DNA of 43,681 nt from Hyphomicrobiales bacterium (GTDB lineage Bacteria; Pseudomonadota; Alphaproteobacteria; Rhizobiales; Aestuariivirgaceae), in the NCBI GenBank assembly GCA_027024225.1, contig JALVSR010000041.1:1-43681 (forward strand), written 5' to 3'. Below, one piece after another: positions 1-7,899 of the stretch. Numbering within the stretch: position 1 is the stretch's first letter; every line of letters starts with the position of its first letter. A model generated the notes under the pieces. The model was given only the letters and a program-made list of their open reading frames with translations. It was not told the origin of the DNA and made no database searches. The position numbers and the translations under genes are program-made.

Positions 1-1094
1 AAGATGCGGAAGCGCTTGTCATCCGTCGTCCTGCCGACGATGGAGAAGTCCAGCTCCCATTTCCGGAAGATGCTCTCCGCCAGCTCGCGCTTCTCGGGCT
101 TGAGGATCATCAGCATGCGTTCCTGGCTTTCCGAGAGCATCATCTCGTAGGCCGTCATGCCCTCTTCGCGCTGGGGCACCTTATCGAGGTTAAGCTCGAT
201 GCCGAGGTTGCCCTTCGCCCCCATCTCCACCGCCGAGCTGGTCAGGCCCGCCGCTCCCATGTCCTGAATGGCAATCACGCAGTCGTTCTCGAACAGCTCC
301 ATGCAGGCTTCCAGCAGGCATTTCTCGGTGAACGGGTCGCCCACCTGCACGGTGGGGCGCTTCTCCTCCACGTCATCGCCGAAGGTGGCGGACGCCATGG
401 TGGCGCCGTGAATGCCGTCGCGCCCCGTCTTCGCGCCCAGGTACACCACCGGCAGGCCCACGCCCTTGGCCTTGGAGTAGAAAATCTTGTCTTTCGTGGT
501 CAGCCCGGCGGCGAAGGCGTTCACCAGGATGTTGCCGTCGTAGCGCGCGTGAAAGTTCACCTCGCCGCACACCGTGGGCACGCCGAAGCAGTTGCCGTAG
601 CCCGCGATGCCCGCCACCACGCCGGAGACAAGATGCCGCGTCTTCCAGTGCTCCGGGCTGCCGAAGCGCAAGCTGTTGGCCGCCGCGATGGGCCTGGCGC
701 CCATGGTGAACACGTCGCGCAGAATCCCGCCCACGCCCGTGGCCGCGCCCTGATACGGCTCGATGTAGGAGGGGTGGTTGTGGCTCTCCATCTTGAACAC
801 CAGCGCCTGGTTGTCGCCGATGTCGATCACGCCCGCGTTCTCGCCCGGCCCCTGGATGACCCACGGCGCCTCCGTCGGCAGGGTGCGCAGCCATTTCTTC
901 GACGACTTGTAGGAGCAATGCTCGTTCCACATGGCCGAGAAGATGCCCAGCTCCGTGAACGTCGGCTCCCGGCCCAGCAATTGGAGGATTTTCTCGTATT
1001 CCTCCGGCTTCAGCCCGTGCTCCGCCACCAGCTCCGGCGTGATCTCGATGTCGATCTCGTTTACCGGCGTGTTGTCCTGCCTGCGCTCGCTCAT
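1..1094 (-). CDS. purL: Phosphoribosylformylglycinamidine synthase subunit PurL (3' part outside window)
   Basis: PurL is the ATP-dependent synthetase subunit of FGAM synthase. It converts FGAR to FGAM in the fourth step of purine synthesis, in the cytoplasm, together with PurQ and PurS. The visible N-terminal 364 codons start [14 protein letters not shown] and contain the conserved stretches [45 protein letters not shown] and LSESQERM. The family is usually about 730 residues, so roughly half the gene lies beyond the left edge. The start codon overlaps the purQ stop as ATGA, which supports translational coupling. The reading frame stays open to the window edge. Identification is firm; only the missing C-terminal half is unknown. 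Confidence 0.97.
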   Translation of the reverse strand, partial: MSERRQDNTPVNEIDIEITPELVAEHGLKPEEYEKILQLLGREPTFTELGIFSAMWNEHCSYKSSKKWLRTLPTEAPWVIQGPGENAGVIDIGDNQALVFKMESHNHPSYIEPYQGAATGVGGILRDVFTMGARPIAAANSLRFGSPEHWKTRHLVSGVVAGIAGYGNCFGVPTVCGEVNFHARYDGNILVNAFAAGLTTKDKIFYSKAKGVGLPVVYLGAKTGRDGIHGATMASATFGDDVEEKRPTVQVGDPFTEKCLLEACMELFENDCVIAIQDMGAAGLTSSAVEMGAKGNLGIELNLDKVPQREEGMTAYEMMLSESQERMLMILKPEKRELAESIFRKWELDFSIVGRTTDDKRFRI

Positions 1095-1765
1095 GCCACC
1101 ACCTCCCGCATGATGGACTGGAACAGCGGCAGGCATTCCGTGCCGCCATGCAGGGCTTCCACCCGGTCTTCCGGGTGCGGCATCATGCCAATCACGTTGC
1201 CGCGTTCGTTCATGATGCCGGCGATGTCGTTGACCGACCCGTTCGGGTTGGTGCCTTCGGCGTAGCGAAATACCACCCGGCCTTCGCCCTCCAGCCGCTT
1301 CAGCGTTTCCTCGTCGGCATAATAGTTGCCGTCATGGTGCGCCACGGGGCAGGGGAGGATGTCGCCCTTGTTCAGCCGGTTGGTGAAAAAGGTGGAGTCG
1401 TTCTCCACGCTGAGCTTCACCGTCTTGCACACGAACTTCAGGCCTAAGTTGCGCATGAGCGCTCCGGGCAAAAGGTGCGTTTCGGTGAGGATCTGAAAAC
1501 CGTTGCACACGCCCAGCACCTTCACGCCCTTTTCCGCCGCCGCGATGACCGCCCTCATGATGGGCGAACGCGCGGCGATGGCCCCGGCGCGCAGGTAGTC
1601 GCCATAGGAAAAGCCACCTGGAATGACCACGAGGTCAACGCCTGCGGGCAGCTCCGTGTCCGTATGCCAGACGGTTTCCGGCGTGCGCCGCGTGGCGATC
1701 CGCAAGGCACGGATCATGTCATGCTCGCGGTTGATGCCGGGAAAGAGAACGACGGCGGATTTCAT
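1091..1765 (-). CDS. purQ: Phosphoribosylformylglycinamidine synthase, glutaminase subunit PurQ
   Basis: PurQ is a class I glutamine amidotransferase that releases ammonia from glutamine and passes it to PurL. The 224-residue protein opens [17 protein letters not shown]. It has the nucleophile-elbow motif GVCNGFQIL, whose Cys is the catalytic residue, and the His-Glu dyad in MMPHPEDR near the C-terminus. The length fits stand-alone PurQ, as opposed to the large fused enzyme of enterobacteria. The stop codon overlaps the purL start, and 11 nt separate it from purS upstream, so purS-purQ-purL read as one operon. The oxyanion and dyad motifs are intact and nothing is unusual. Confidence 0.97.
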   Translation of the reverse strand: MKSAVVLFPGINREHDMIRALRIATRRTPETVWHTDTELPAGVDLVVIPGGFSYGDYLRAGAIAARSPIMRAVIAAAEKGVKVLGVCNGFQILTETHLLPGALMRNLGLKFVCKTVKLSVENDSTFFTNRLNKGDILPCPVAHHDGNYYADEETLKRLEGEGRVVFRYAEGTNPNGSVNDIAGIMNERGNVIGMMPHPEDRVEALHGGTECLPLFQSIMREVVA

Positions 1766-1776
1766 CGGCTCGGCCT

Positions 1777-2019
1777 TCAGCTTTCGATGTCGATTTCATA
1801 GTTCTCGATGACGGTGTTCGCCAGCAGCTTTTCGCACATTTCCTTCACCGTTTCGCGCGCCTTGTCCGCGTCCGTCTCGTCAAGCTCCAGCGTAATCAGC
1901 TTGCCCTGGCGCACCTCGCCCACGCCGGAAAAGCCAAGGGCCGAGAGCGCATGCGCAATGGCCTTGCCCTGCGGGTCCAGCACACCCGGCCGGAGCATGA
2001 TTTTCACGATGGCCTTCAT
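1777..2019 (-). CDS. purS: Phosphoribosylformylglycinamidine synthase subunit PurS
   Basis: PurS is the small subunit that bridges PurL and PurQ in the three-part FGAM synthase. I use the ATG at 2019, which gives an 80-residue protein opening [18 protein letters not shown] and ending ENYEIDIES, the normal size and boundaries of the family. A longer in-frame extension upstream is not supported, because the extra residues are encoded by the palindromic intergenic repeat. The motifs [17 protein letters not shown] and [13 protein letters not shown] match PurS. The gene is first in the purS-purQ-purL run. A 265 bp gap containing a repeat separates it from purC. Confidence 0.96.
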   Translation of the reverse strand: MKAIVKIMLRPGVLDPQGKAIAHALSALGFSGVGEVRQGKLITLELDETDADKARETVKEMCEKLLANTVIENYEIDIES

Positions 2020-2188
2020 GAAACCGTCGCCTCCTGCTTGCCGCGCCATGAGAGGCGCGTTTGCCCGATATGCAGCGCCATAGCAGATTCCCTTGCCCGC
2101 CGCACCCCCGTCAGGCATGGCTGTGCACAAGGAAGGCGCGAGGCAAGGATGCTCCGGCATGTCCCCGGCGGCATTTGCCCCCCGTTGT

Positions 2189-2261
2189 CCGGGCGAAAGC
2201 CGGGGGCTCAAGTCTCCTGGCTCCATGGTCTGCCGCACGAGATGTCGGCTTGCGCCGGCAT
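2189..2261. repeat. REP-like palindromic intergenic repeat
   Basis: The purC-purS gap holds two imperfect palindromes. One has CCGG arms around GCGAAAG at 2189-2203. The other is an 8-bp stem with one G.U pair and a TTGC loop at 2242-2261. The wording (a GCCGGC core, a CATGAC edge, and a CCATGG.CTGCCGCACGAG linker) resembles short dispersed palindromes common between genes in alphaproteobacteria. With only one copy visible, the repeat family is an inference. It could also form an mRNA hairpin between purC and purS. Confidence 0.4.
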
Positions 2262-2284
2262 GACGAGGATCGGCTGAGTGGCGC

Positions 2285-3052
2285 TCAGCCCTTCACCAGC
2301 TTCGGGCCTGAGCCGCCGCCGTTGTTGCCGGAGATGATGCCAAGCCGCCGCGCCACTTCCGTGTAGGCGTCCACCAGCCCGCCCAGATCGCGGCGGAAGC
2401 GGTCCTTGTCCAGCTTCTCGCCCGTCTTCATGTCCCACAGGCGGCAGGAATCGGGGCTGATCTCGTCGGCCAGGATGGTGCGCACCATGCCATCGGGCGA
2501 ATATTCGCGGCCGAACTCCAGCTTGAAGTCCACGAGCCTGATGCCGATGGCCGCAAACAGGCCAGAGAGGATGTCGTTCACGCGCAGCGAGAGGTGGATC
2601 ATGTCGTCCACCTCCTGCGGGTTGGCCCAGCCGAAGGCGTTGATGTGCTCTTCCGTCACCAGCGGGTCGCCCAGCTCGTCGTTCTTCAGGCAGAACTCCA
2701 CGATGGCCCGCGGCAGCGGCTCGCCCTCCTTCAGGCCCAGCCGCTTGGCGATGGAGCCCGCCGCGATGTTGCGAACGATCACTTCCAGCGGGATGATCTC
2801 CACCTTCTTCACCAGCTGCTCGCGCATGTTCAGCCGCTTGATGAAGTGGGTGGGTATGCCCATGTCCATGAGCCGCTGGAAGATGAACTCCGAGATGCGG
2901 TTGTTCAGCACGCCCTTGCCCTCGATGACCTCGAACTTCTGGCCGTTGAAGGCGGTGGCGTCGTCCTTGAAGTGCACCACCAGCGTGCCCGGCTCCGGCC
3001 CCTCGTAGAGCACCTTGGCCTTGCCCTCGTAGAGTTTCCTGCCCTTTACCAT
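2285..3052 (-). CDS. purC: Phosphoribosylaminoimidazole-succinocarboxamide synthase (SAICAR synthetase) PurC
   Basis: PurC condenses CAIR with aspartate, using ATP, to give SAICAR in purine synthesis. The 255-residue protein has the family start [13 protein letters not shown], the ATP-site segment [11 protein letters not shown], the substrate-loop motif [13 protein letters not shown], and the C-terminal [14 protein letters not shown] block with metal and nucleotide ligands. The length is typical of bacterial PurC. It lies upstream of purS on the same strand and is divergent from the DUF1476 gene. A purC-DUF1476 neighbourhood is familiar from alphaproteobacteria. There is no sign of damage. 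Confidence 0.97.
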   Translation of the reverse strand: MVKGRKLYEGKAKVLYEGPEPGTLVVHFKDDATAFNGQKFEVIEGKGVLNNRISEFIFQRLMDMGIPTHFIKRLNMREQLVKKVEIIPLEVIVRNIAAGSIAKRLGLKEGEPLPRAIVEFCLKNDELGDPLVTEEHINAFGWANPQEVDDMIHLSLRVNDILSGLFAAIGIRLVDFKLEFGREYSPDGMVRTILADEISPDSCRLWDMKTGEKLDKDRFRRDLGGLVDAYTEVARRLGIISGNNGGGSGPKLVKG

Positions 3053-3123
3053 GACCTACGTGTCCCGTGTTCGCGGGCGGCGGCCTTTCGCGCAGGTCAG
3101 GGTGCGCCACGCCGCCGCCTTCA

Positions 3124-3150
3124 TTGCAAGTGTTCATTCCTTCATATACA
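3124..3150 (+). promoter_or_regulatory. Possible promoter of the DUF1476 gene
   Basis: TTGCAA (3124-3129) and TATACA (3145-3150) are separated by 15 nt, shorter than the usual 17. They lie in an AT-richer part of the divergent purC/DUF1476 gap, about 80 nt before the DUF1476 start. The spacing makes this tentative. Confidence 0.25.
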
Positions 3151-3226
3151 TGATAGACGAACGCGGAACAGATGCCAGCGGGCATTGCTCAACAGGTTTG
3201 AAGCCAATTCAGGGAGACGGCCGGAC

Positions 3227-3553
3227 ATGAGCGACGGTTTCGAGGAAAGAAAGAAGGCCTTCGAGGAAAAATTCGCCCACGACCAGGAGCTGCTGTTCAA
3301 GGCCCAGGCACGGCGCAATTACAAGCTGGGCCTGTGGGTGGCGGAGCTGCTGGGGCTGTCCGGCAAGGAGGCGGAGGAATACGCGAAGTCTCTCGTGATA
3401 ACAGACCTGGAAGAACCCGGCGAGGAGGACGTGTTCCGCAAGGTGCGCGCCGATCTGGATGCGAAAGGCGTGGATGTTTCCGACCACCGCATTCGCCACA
3501 AGATGCAGGTGCTGCTGGAAGAGGCGGTGGAGGAAATCAGGAAGGAAGGATAG
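3227..3553 (+). CDS. DUF1476 protein, ATP synthase inhibitory zeta subunit
   Basis: This 108-residue protein belongs to the alphaproteobacterial DUF1476 family. Its Paracoccus denitrificans member is the zeta subunit that blocks ATP hydrolysis by F1Fo-ATP synthase. The start ATG at 3227 follows an AGGGAGA ribosome site. The N-terminus MSDGFEERKKAFEEKFAHD is the inhibitory helix region. The rest (ARRNYKLGLWVAELLG, then the acidic middle and a C-terminal helix ending EEIRKEG) gives the four-helix fold expected of the family. It acts in the cytoplasm on the F1 head. The gene is monocistronic and divergent from purC, and is one of the best taxonomic markers in this window. Confidence 0.92.
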   Translation: MSDGFEERKKAFEEKFAHDQELLFKAQARRNYKLGLWVAELLGLSGKEAEEYAKSLVITDLEEPGEEDVFRKVRADLDAKGVDVSDHRIRHKMQVLLEEAVEEIRKEG

Positions 3554-3979
3554 GGTGGAGCACCATCCGCACGATGCATGGCCAAGGCTGGCGGCCGCTC
3601 CGGGCGATTGTACGCCCAGGGGGCCGATCATCGCGTGAACACGATAAGTTGTTTATTCTTCTGGCGGATTTTGCTCCGCGCAGATGATAATCATGATATT
3701 ACGACACTGCTGGAGATGAAACCCGCTGTCCTTGGCGGGTCTGGCGCGGTGTTGCCGGTGGCAGCAAGGATCTTTGGCGGCTCGTGAAATGCCGGGGAAG
3801 ATGCTGCGGTCATCATTCATCTTCCATTCAGACGCGCAGTGAAAACATGAAATGGGAAGTGATTTCAGTGAGGCGGCGCTGGTTATCCTGAATATTTCCA
3901 TGCGCCATGCACTGATAATGATGCACTGATAATGCGAAAGACTGGAAGAATTTGTTCTTTTTCAAAACAGGGGGAGAAA
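3554..3979. other. Intergenic region without a recognised gene
   Basis: This 426-nt stretch separates the DUF1476 gene from the L,D-transpeptidase gene. I see short hairpins only (GGGCG/CGCCC at 3603-3618 and ACCCGC/GCGGGT at 3721-3740), neither followed by a T run, and no credible reading frame. The 3' part is AT-richer than its neighbours and probably holds the transpeptidase promoter and leader. Confidence 0.5.
3907..3934. repeat. Perfect 14-bp tandem duplication
   Basis: ATGCACTGATAATG occurs twice back to back at 3907-3920 and 3921-3934, about 50 nt before the L,D-transpeptidase start. The copies are identical. It may be a slippage product or a duplicated regulatory site. Confidence 0.8.
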
Positions 3980-4627
3980 ATGAAACGCCTATGGACATTT
4001 CTGGCCTTGTTGCTGATGCTGCCCTTTGCCGTCACACAGGCATGGGCCAAGTTGGAAGTGATTGTCGATCTTTCGGCCCAGCGAATGCATGTAAAGGTGG
4101 ATGGCCGCCATTATGCCACCTGGCGTATATCTTCCGGCCGCCACGGCTACTATACCCCGCGCGGAACCTATCGGCCAAAGTGGCTCAAGCGCATGCATTA
4201 TTCGCGCAAATACGATAACGCCCCCATGCCATATTCCATTTTCTTCCGTGGCGGATACGCCATTCATGGCACCAATCACGTCTCGCGGCTGGGCAGACCG
4301 GCTTCCCATGGTTGCATCAGGCTGAGCCCCGCCAACGCCGCGACGCTCTTTGGCCTGGTGAAAAGGCATGGCCGCAAGAACACCATCATCCGTATCACGG
4401 GTTCCACGGCGGTGGCTTATGCCAAACTGCCCAAGATCAGGAAAAAGCGCAGCGTGAAACGGCGCAAGGTTTACCGTTCGCGCTCGGCGCTGGCGCGCCG
4501 CGCCGCACTGCGCAAAAAGCGCCGGGCGGCCCGCCACTCGAGGCAGCGATCCCATGCAAGGCGCCACCAGCGCCGCGCGCCACGCCTTGATTTCATTCAG
4601 GTTTACGGGGCCACGCTGTTCCGTTGA
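3980..4627 (+). CDS. Secreted L,D-transpeptidase (YkuD domain) with arginine-rich tail
   Basis: L,D-transpeptidases cross-link peptidoglycan stems or attach proteins to them in the periplasm. The 215-residue protein starts at the ATG at 3980, behind a GGGGAGA site. A signal peptide (residues 1-23, LALLLMLPFAVTQAWA) is followed by a YkuD fold of about 120 residues. The catalytic signature is complete: AIHGTNH (His96) and SHGCIRL (Ser109, His110, Cys112). From about residue 150 the protein becomes extremely basic (runs such as KIRKKRSVKRRKVYR and RKKRRAARHSR) up to the end, unlike typical short YkuD proteins. The tail may bind acidic wall or surface polymers; that is inference. The gene appears to be alone, with a terminator 35 nt downstream. 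Confidence 0.9.
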   Translation: MKRLWTFLALLLMLPFAVTQAWAKLEVIVDLSAQRMHVKVDGRHYATWRISSGRHGYYTPRGTYRPKWLKRMHYSRKYDNAPMPYSIFFRGGYAIHGTNHVSRLGRPASHGCIRLSPANAATLFGLVKRHGRKNTIIRITGSTAVAYAKLPKIRKKRSVKRRKVYRSRSALARRAALRKKRRAARHSRQRSHARRHQRRAPRLDFIQVYGATLFR

Positions 4628-4661
4628 TACAGGCCTGGGTGGGTCGGGAAAAACAGCCCCA

Positions 4662-4693
4662 CGGCACTGGCCGGTAAGCCGGTGCCGTTTTTT
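4662..4693 (+). terminator. Rho-independent terminator of the L,D-transpeptidase gene
   Basis: A 9-bp stem with one G.U pair (4662-4670 with 4679-4687) and an 8-nt loop is followed directly by six T. It lies just past the transpeptidase stop and touches the end of the converging small membrane-protein gene. Confidence 0.85.
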
Positions 4694-4974
4694 CATTTGT
4701 CCGTGGGCAGAGTGGATGATTTGTCATTGCGCTCCCGGGCGCTCTTGCGGTTTTCCCACTTGCGCGTGAACCACACCATGAATCGCCGCCGCCAGCGCCG
4801 CACGAGGGGAATCTCGAACGACAGGATGGTCAGCCCCAGCGGGATCATCCAGAACCCGAGAATGGGCAGAAAGCCGAACAGGCCGCCGATGATGAACAGG
4901 ATGCCGACGAGAATGCGCAAGATGCGGTTCTTCGGCAGGCGGATTGTCCACTTGTGGATGCGTATCTCGTTCAT
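4693..4974 (-). CDS. Small membrane protein, PGPGW-like
   Basis: This 93-residue protein has two closely spaced hydrophobic segments (about residues 18-33 and 36-53) joined by a short turn, then basic residues (RRWRRRFMVWFTRKW) and a charged tail. The pattern GGLFGFLPILGFWMIPLGLTILSFEIP resembles the PGPGW family of small inner-membrane proteins, whose role is unknown, although the eponymous motif is degenerate here. I prefer the start MNEIRIHKW at 4974. An ATG at 5037 would add 21 residues; neither has a strong ribosome site. The gene converges on the L,D-transpeptidase and its 5' end faces the tRNA promoter. Confidence 0.6.
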   Translation of the reverse strand: MNEIRIHKWTIRLPKNRILRILVGILFIIGGLFGFLPILGFWMIPLGLTILSFEIPLVRRWRRRFMVWFTRKWENRKSARERNDKSSTLPTDK

Positions 4975-5053
4975 GCGGCGCAAGGTGGCCCAGATGTGCG
5001 CGAAACGCAAGACACGGGGCTTGAAAATGCAAGCCATGAACCCAAATTGGGCT

Positions 5054-5082
5054 TTGACAATCGGCGCCGATTTGCTTAATAA
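5054..5082 (+). promoter_or_regulatory. Sigma-70-type promoter of tRNA-Asn
   Basis: A consensus -35 box TTGACA (5054-5059) and a -10 box TAATAA (5077-5082) are separated by 17 nt. The -10 ends 24 nt before the tRNA, which places the start of transcription near 5089. Confidence 0.75.
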
Positions 5083-5106
5083 CCTTCAACGCAAATCACC
5101 TGATGT

Positions 5107-5182
5107 TCCCCGGTAGCTCAGTTGGTAGAGCAAGCGGCTGTTAACCGCTGGGTCGCTGGTTCGAGTCCGGCCCGGGGAGCCA
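5107..5182 (+). tRNA. tRNA-Asn (anticodon GUU)
   Basis: The 76-nt sequence folds as a standard cloverleaf. The acceptor arm is TCCCCGG/CCGGGGA (5107-5113 with 5172-5178), followed by discriminator G and an encoded CCA (5180-5182). The D arm carries AGCTCAGTTGGTAGAGC. The anticodon stem AGCGG/CCGCT encloses CTGTTAA with anticodon GTT at 5140-5142, and the T arm contains GGTTCGAGTCC. It reads asparagine codons. A T-rich stretch follows, and I see no integrase or duplicated attachment site beside it. Confidence 0.98.
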
Positions 5183-5604
5183 TCTTTCTTTTCAGCCAGC
5201 CACTTCCCAACGGTTTTCTGCCTACCACGGTTCTCATCGAAAGGCTCCGTGCAAGCCGTGATGGGGATATTGCAATCCTTTTTACGGATTTCGGCTGCGC
5301 AACCGCCACGGGTGTGGGCTTCGGCCGAGGCGCCGTGGCTTCTTTCACCATTTCCCGGCGACTTGATGACGATGCATCGGACTTGCGCGTTGGCGATCTT
5401 TCAAAATGGCGATATGCGGGATGGCGCGGAAAGGACGGCCTCCACCCACCTGCTGAGGCGGCTCAATCGAGACAGCGAGTGCGATGACGGGAATGAACGG
5501 AAGAGTTGAGAGCATCGCCCGTCAGGAGCCGTGGAAGGCCTCAATGGGTGCGCCCACGGCATGAAAACCGAACTGGGCGTAGCGTTGGTCTGCCGGCGGC
5601 GGCG
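5183..5604. other. Intergenic region without a recognised gene
   Basis: These 422 nt lie between tRNA-Asn and the end of the small secreted-protein gene. The first 15 nt are T-rich and may help end tRNA transcription. Open frames here lack recognisable protein features and usable start signals. I see no attachment-site repeat of the tRNA 3' end. Confidence 0.5.
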
Positions 5605-5886
5605 TCATTTCTTGCAGGGAGACTTGTCCTTTTTCTTGATGACGACGTTGTGCTCCATCGGCTTGGCCTTGCGCATGCGCTCCGGCGTCCAATATTTCTC
5701 CACTTCTTTTGGAGAAGTCTTCAGATGTTTGCCGCTTTCGCTGATGGCTCCCCTTTTTTCTTCTTCGCAAGCGCCCTTGTCATCCATGTCCTTGGGTGGG
5801 CGCTCCATCGCCAAGGCGGCAGAACATCCAATGGCAAGCAATAATGCCAGGACCATGGGCTTGAAGCGTGTAGCTTGATCATGCAT
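5605..5886 (-). CDS. Small exported protein with YWTPERMR motif, last gene of the T2SS minus-strand run
   Basis: This 93-residue protein starts at the ATG at 5886, behind a good AGGGAGG site. Residues 1-26 form a signal peptide with an Ala-Leu-Ala cleavage site before MERPP. The mature part (about 67 residues) is highly charged, has Cys near its middle and near its C-terminus, and ends KKKDKSPCKK. The only recognisable feature is YWTPERMRKAKP at residues 65-76. The same motif occurs in the N-terminal region of the trypsin-like protease encoded at 18652-19881, where it precedes the catalytic domain. There is no catalytic domain here. The gene lies 79 nt downstream of gspG on the same strand, so it may be co-expressed with the secretion system. 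A role as free-standing propeptide, inhibitor or chaperone of the protease is inference. Confidence 0.8.
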   Translation of the reverse strand: MHDQATRFKPMVLALLLAIGCSAALAMERPPKDMDDKGACEEEKRGAISESGKHLKTSPKEVEKYWTPERMRKAKPMEHNVVIKKKDKSPCKK

Positions 5887-5965
5887 TGGCAGCCTCCCTG
5901 GGTTGAGGCCATCGCGCCCCCTATCGCCCGACCCGCGGAAAAAGGACAATGCGGCAAACGACCTG

Positions 5966-6445
5966 TCACCAGCTGGTAATGTCCGCATCCTCGCCCGTTC
6001 CGCCGGGTTTGCCATCTCGGCCAAGGCTGAGGATATCGAATTTTCCGTGTTGGCCCGGATAACGATAGACATAGGGCCTGCCCCACGGGTCGATCAGGCC
6101 GCGTTCCGACTTCAGATACGGCCCTTGCCAGCCGGCAACACCCGGAGGCGGGGTGAAAAGCGCCTGCAACCCCGTTGTGGCGTCCGGGTATCTGCCGGTA
6201 TCCAGAAAATACAACTCCACCGCACTGACCAAGTTGTTGATCTGGGCCCGTGCCACCTGGCTGCGGGCCGTGCCGAGATATTTCAGCACCTGCGGCACCG
6301 CGAAGGTGGCGAACAACGCCAGAATGGCCAGCACCACCAGCATTTCCACCAGTGTCAGGCCGACGTCCCTTCCCGCCAGAACGTCCTTGTCACATCGGCC
6401 GGCCGATGGAGCGCGAGAAGAATTGTCGAGATTTCCAGAATGCAA
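5966..6445 (-). CDS. gspG: T2SS major pseudopilin GspG
   Basis: GspG polymerises into the periplasmic pseudopilus that drives substrates through the secretin. The prepilin signature is clear: cleavage after Gly29, then LTLVEMLVVLAIL with Glu at position +5 and a long hydrophobic helix. The body has the GspG pattern, including YFLDTGRYPDATTGLQAL, GPYLKS, DPWGRPYVYRYPG and the C-terminal FDILSLGRDGKPGGTGEDADI loop that binds calcium in the family. The leader is long because the only in-frame start found is a TTG at 6445 behind a weak AAGAAAGAG site, so the exact start is uncertain. It follows the prepilin peptidase gene (85 nt) and precedes the small exported protein. Confidence 0.93.
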   Translation of the reverse strand: MHSGNLDNSSRAPSAGRCDKDVLAGRDVGLTLVEMLVVLAILALFATFAVPQVLKYLGTARSQVARAQINNLVSAVELYFLDTGRYPDATTGLQALFTPPPGVAGWQGPYLKSERGLIDPWGRPYVYRYPGQHGKFDILSLGRDGKPGGTGEDADITSW

Positions 6446-6530
6446 GAGACTCTTTCTTCACCGAATGACATCAGCCGATCCCCTTACACCCGGATACTAT
6501 CGTGGCGCGTGTGGCTTTTCAAGCTGCCAG

Positions 6531-7010
6531 TCACGCGCACGAAAAGGCCACCACCGCGCCAAGCGCCAACCACGGGCCAAACGGCAGGATTGTTTTTCGC
6601 GATGGTCGGGAGGCGGCCGTCCATTGCCGGACAATACTCCATGCGATTGCCGTCAGGGCGGCCACCAGCAGCATGATTCCGACACCTTGCGGCCCCAGCC
6701 AGAAACCGCAGGCCGTAACCATCTTCACATCTCCCAGGCCCAGGCCATGGCGCCCCCGGGCGCGGTGATAGGCCACGCGCACAAGACCGGTAATCGCCAG
6801 CCCCAGCATTGCGCCGGCGAAGGCCTGCTGCGGCGGAAGACCATGGCCGCTGAAGGAAAACAGGATGCCCGCAATGGCCAGGGAAGCATTCAATGCATCC
6901 GGAATGCGCTGATGACGCATGTCATGGATGGCGATCGCTCCCAGCAGGGTCAGCATCACCAGGCCCGGCAACAGGCTCGTCAAATTCAGTGGCATCGGGT
7001 TCTCGTCCAT
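6531..7010 (-). CDS. Minimal prepilin peptidase (A24 family), GspO/CpaA-like
   Basis: This is the membrane aspartyl protease that removes leader peptides from pseudopilins. The protein of about 159 residues is almost all membrane segments. It contains both catalytic Asp motifs: IAIHDMRHQRIPD near the N-terminus and GLGLGDVKM in the middle. Classical GspO/PilD is about 280 residues, with an N-terminal methyltransferase half and a zinc Cys cluster; both are absent, so this is the peptidase-only form. Start choices are the ATG at 7010 and the ATG at 6995, which has a GGACGAG upstream. It sits between gspC and gspG, which ties it to processing GspG, H, I, J and K. Confidence 0.88.
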   Translation of the reverse strand: MDENPMPLNLTSLLPGLVMLTLLGAIAIHDMRHQRIPDALNASLAIAGILFSFSGHGLPPQQAFAGAMLGLAITGLVRVAYHRARGRHGLGLGDVKMVTACGFWLGPQGVGIMLLVAALTAIAWSIVRQWTAASRPSRKTILPFGPWLALGAVVAFSCA

Positions 7011-7401
7011 GCGGCTTCGGGGGGCGTTTCTGGCCAGACTGGCGTTTTCGGAAGCATTCTTGCAAGAAGCATCGGCACTCATCCGCGAAAAAACGGCCGG
7101 AAGAATTTTCCGGGTCAAACCGGCGGGGGAAGGCGGGCGCACCCGCGCTCGGGGCAGGATCGAGAACTTCCAGCGATGCCGAATTGCGCAAGGGTTGGCC
7201 GGTGCAAGCCTCCCCCGCCTCGTCCAGTCCCTTGTTCTCGGCCATCGGGGGTGATGACGAGGAGCGGTGGGAGGGTCTTAGGGTATTTCGGCCTGACTTC
7301 ACCGGCGTTTCGTCTCCGGCGATCCATCACCCGGCCGATATCTCGAAATTCGGCGCAACTTCGGGCATCACTTGTTTCTTGCATGTTCCCGCCGTGCCGA
7401 T
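7011..7401. other. Gap between gspC and the prepilin peptidase gene
   Basis: About 390 nt inside the otherwise compact minus-strand T2SS run. Open frames exist on both strands, but none shows a family motif, hydrophobic segment or convincing ribosome site. It could carry a secondary promoter for the peptidase and gspG, or a decayed gene. Confidence 0.4.
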
Positions 7402-7899
7402 TCAGCGCTTGTAGAGATCGATGCGTTCGGTGCGGCCGTTTTTGCGAACCACCACGAAACCCGGCTCGATGCGATCAATGCGCCAGCCTGCGATGGTGTC
7501 TCCCTGATCGAACCACCGTGGCGCCCCTCCGGCCGCCCCCATGATGGCGCGGCGCTTGTTGCCATGCATCATGATGCCAAACAGCTTCAGCCTCGCCACA
7601 TCCCGGGCCTTTTCCTCCCTGTCCCCGTCTTGCTCCGCCGTGACGGAAACGGCTTCCGCCCGAGGCAACTTGCGGGAAGAAAAGAATATCGGCGCATTCA
7701 GAAGGTGGGTAAGACGCTCGAAGGAAGGCAGAGCGAGCTCCGGCAGGGATGGCGCGGCGGAGTTGGCGACGCTTGTGGCATTCGGCGAAACCATCGGCAA
7801 TGCGGGGGGATGCAACGCTTCCCGCACCCGTGGTGCCAGCGCCCACAAGGCCACCAGGCAGGCCATGATCAACAGCACCTGTATCGTGATCCGGATCAT
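7402..7899 (-). CDS. gspC: T2SS inner-membrane protein GspC (homology-region domain)
   Basis: GspC links the inner-membrane platform to the secretin GspD through its periplasmic homology-region domain. The 165-residue protein has one N-terminal membrane helix (IQVLLIMACLVALWAL), a linker and a C-terminal HR-like domain. That domain has the expected pattern: LKLFGIMMHGNKRRAIMG, WFDQGDTIAGWRIDRIEPGF, then VVVRKNGRTERIDLY. No PDZ or coiled-coil extension follows, so it is the short form. Its start overlaps the gspM stop as ATGA. Similar domains occur in PilP-like proteins, but the position next to gspM and gspL makes GspC the best name. Confidence 0.8.
   Translation of the reverse strand: MIRITIQVLLIMACLVALWALAPRVREALHPPALPMVSPNATSVANSAAPSLPELALPSFERLTHLLNAPIFFSSRKLPRAEAVSVTAEQDGDREEKARDVARLKLFGIMMHGNKRRAIMGAAGGAPRWFDQGDTIAGWRIDRIEPGFVVVRKNGRTERIDLYKR

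Noticed and set aside
5107-5182. tRNA-Asn considered as an integration site for a genomic island
   Set aside because: No integrase gene is present and I found no repeat of the tRNA 3' end in the window.
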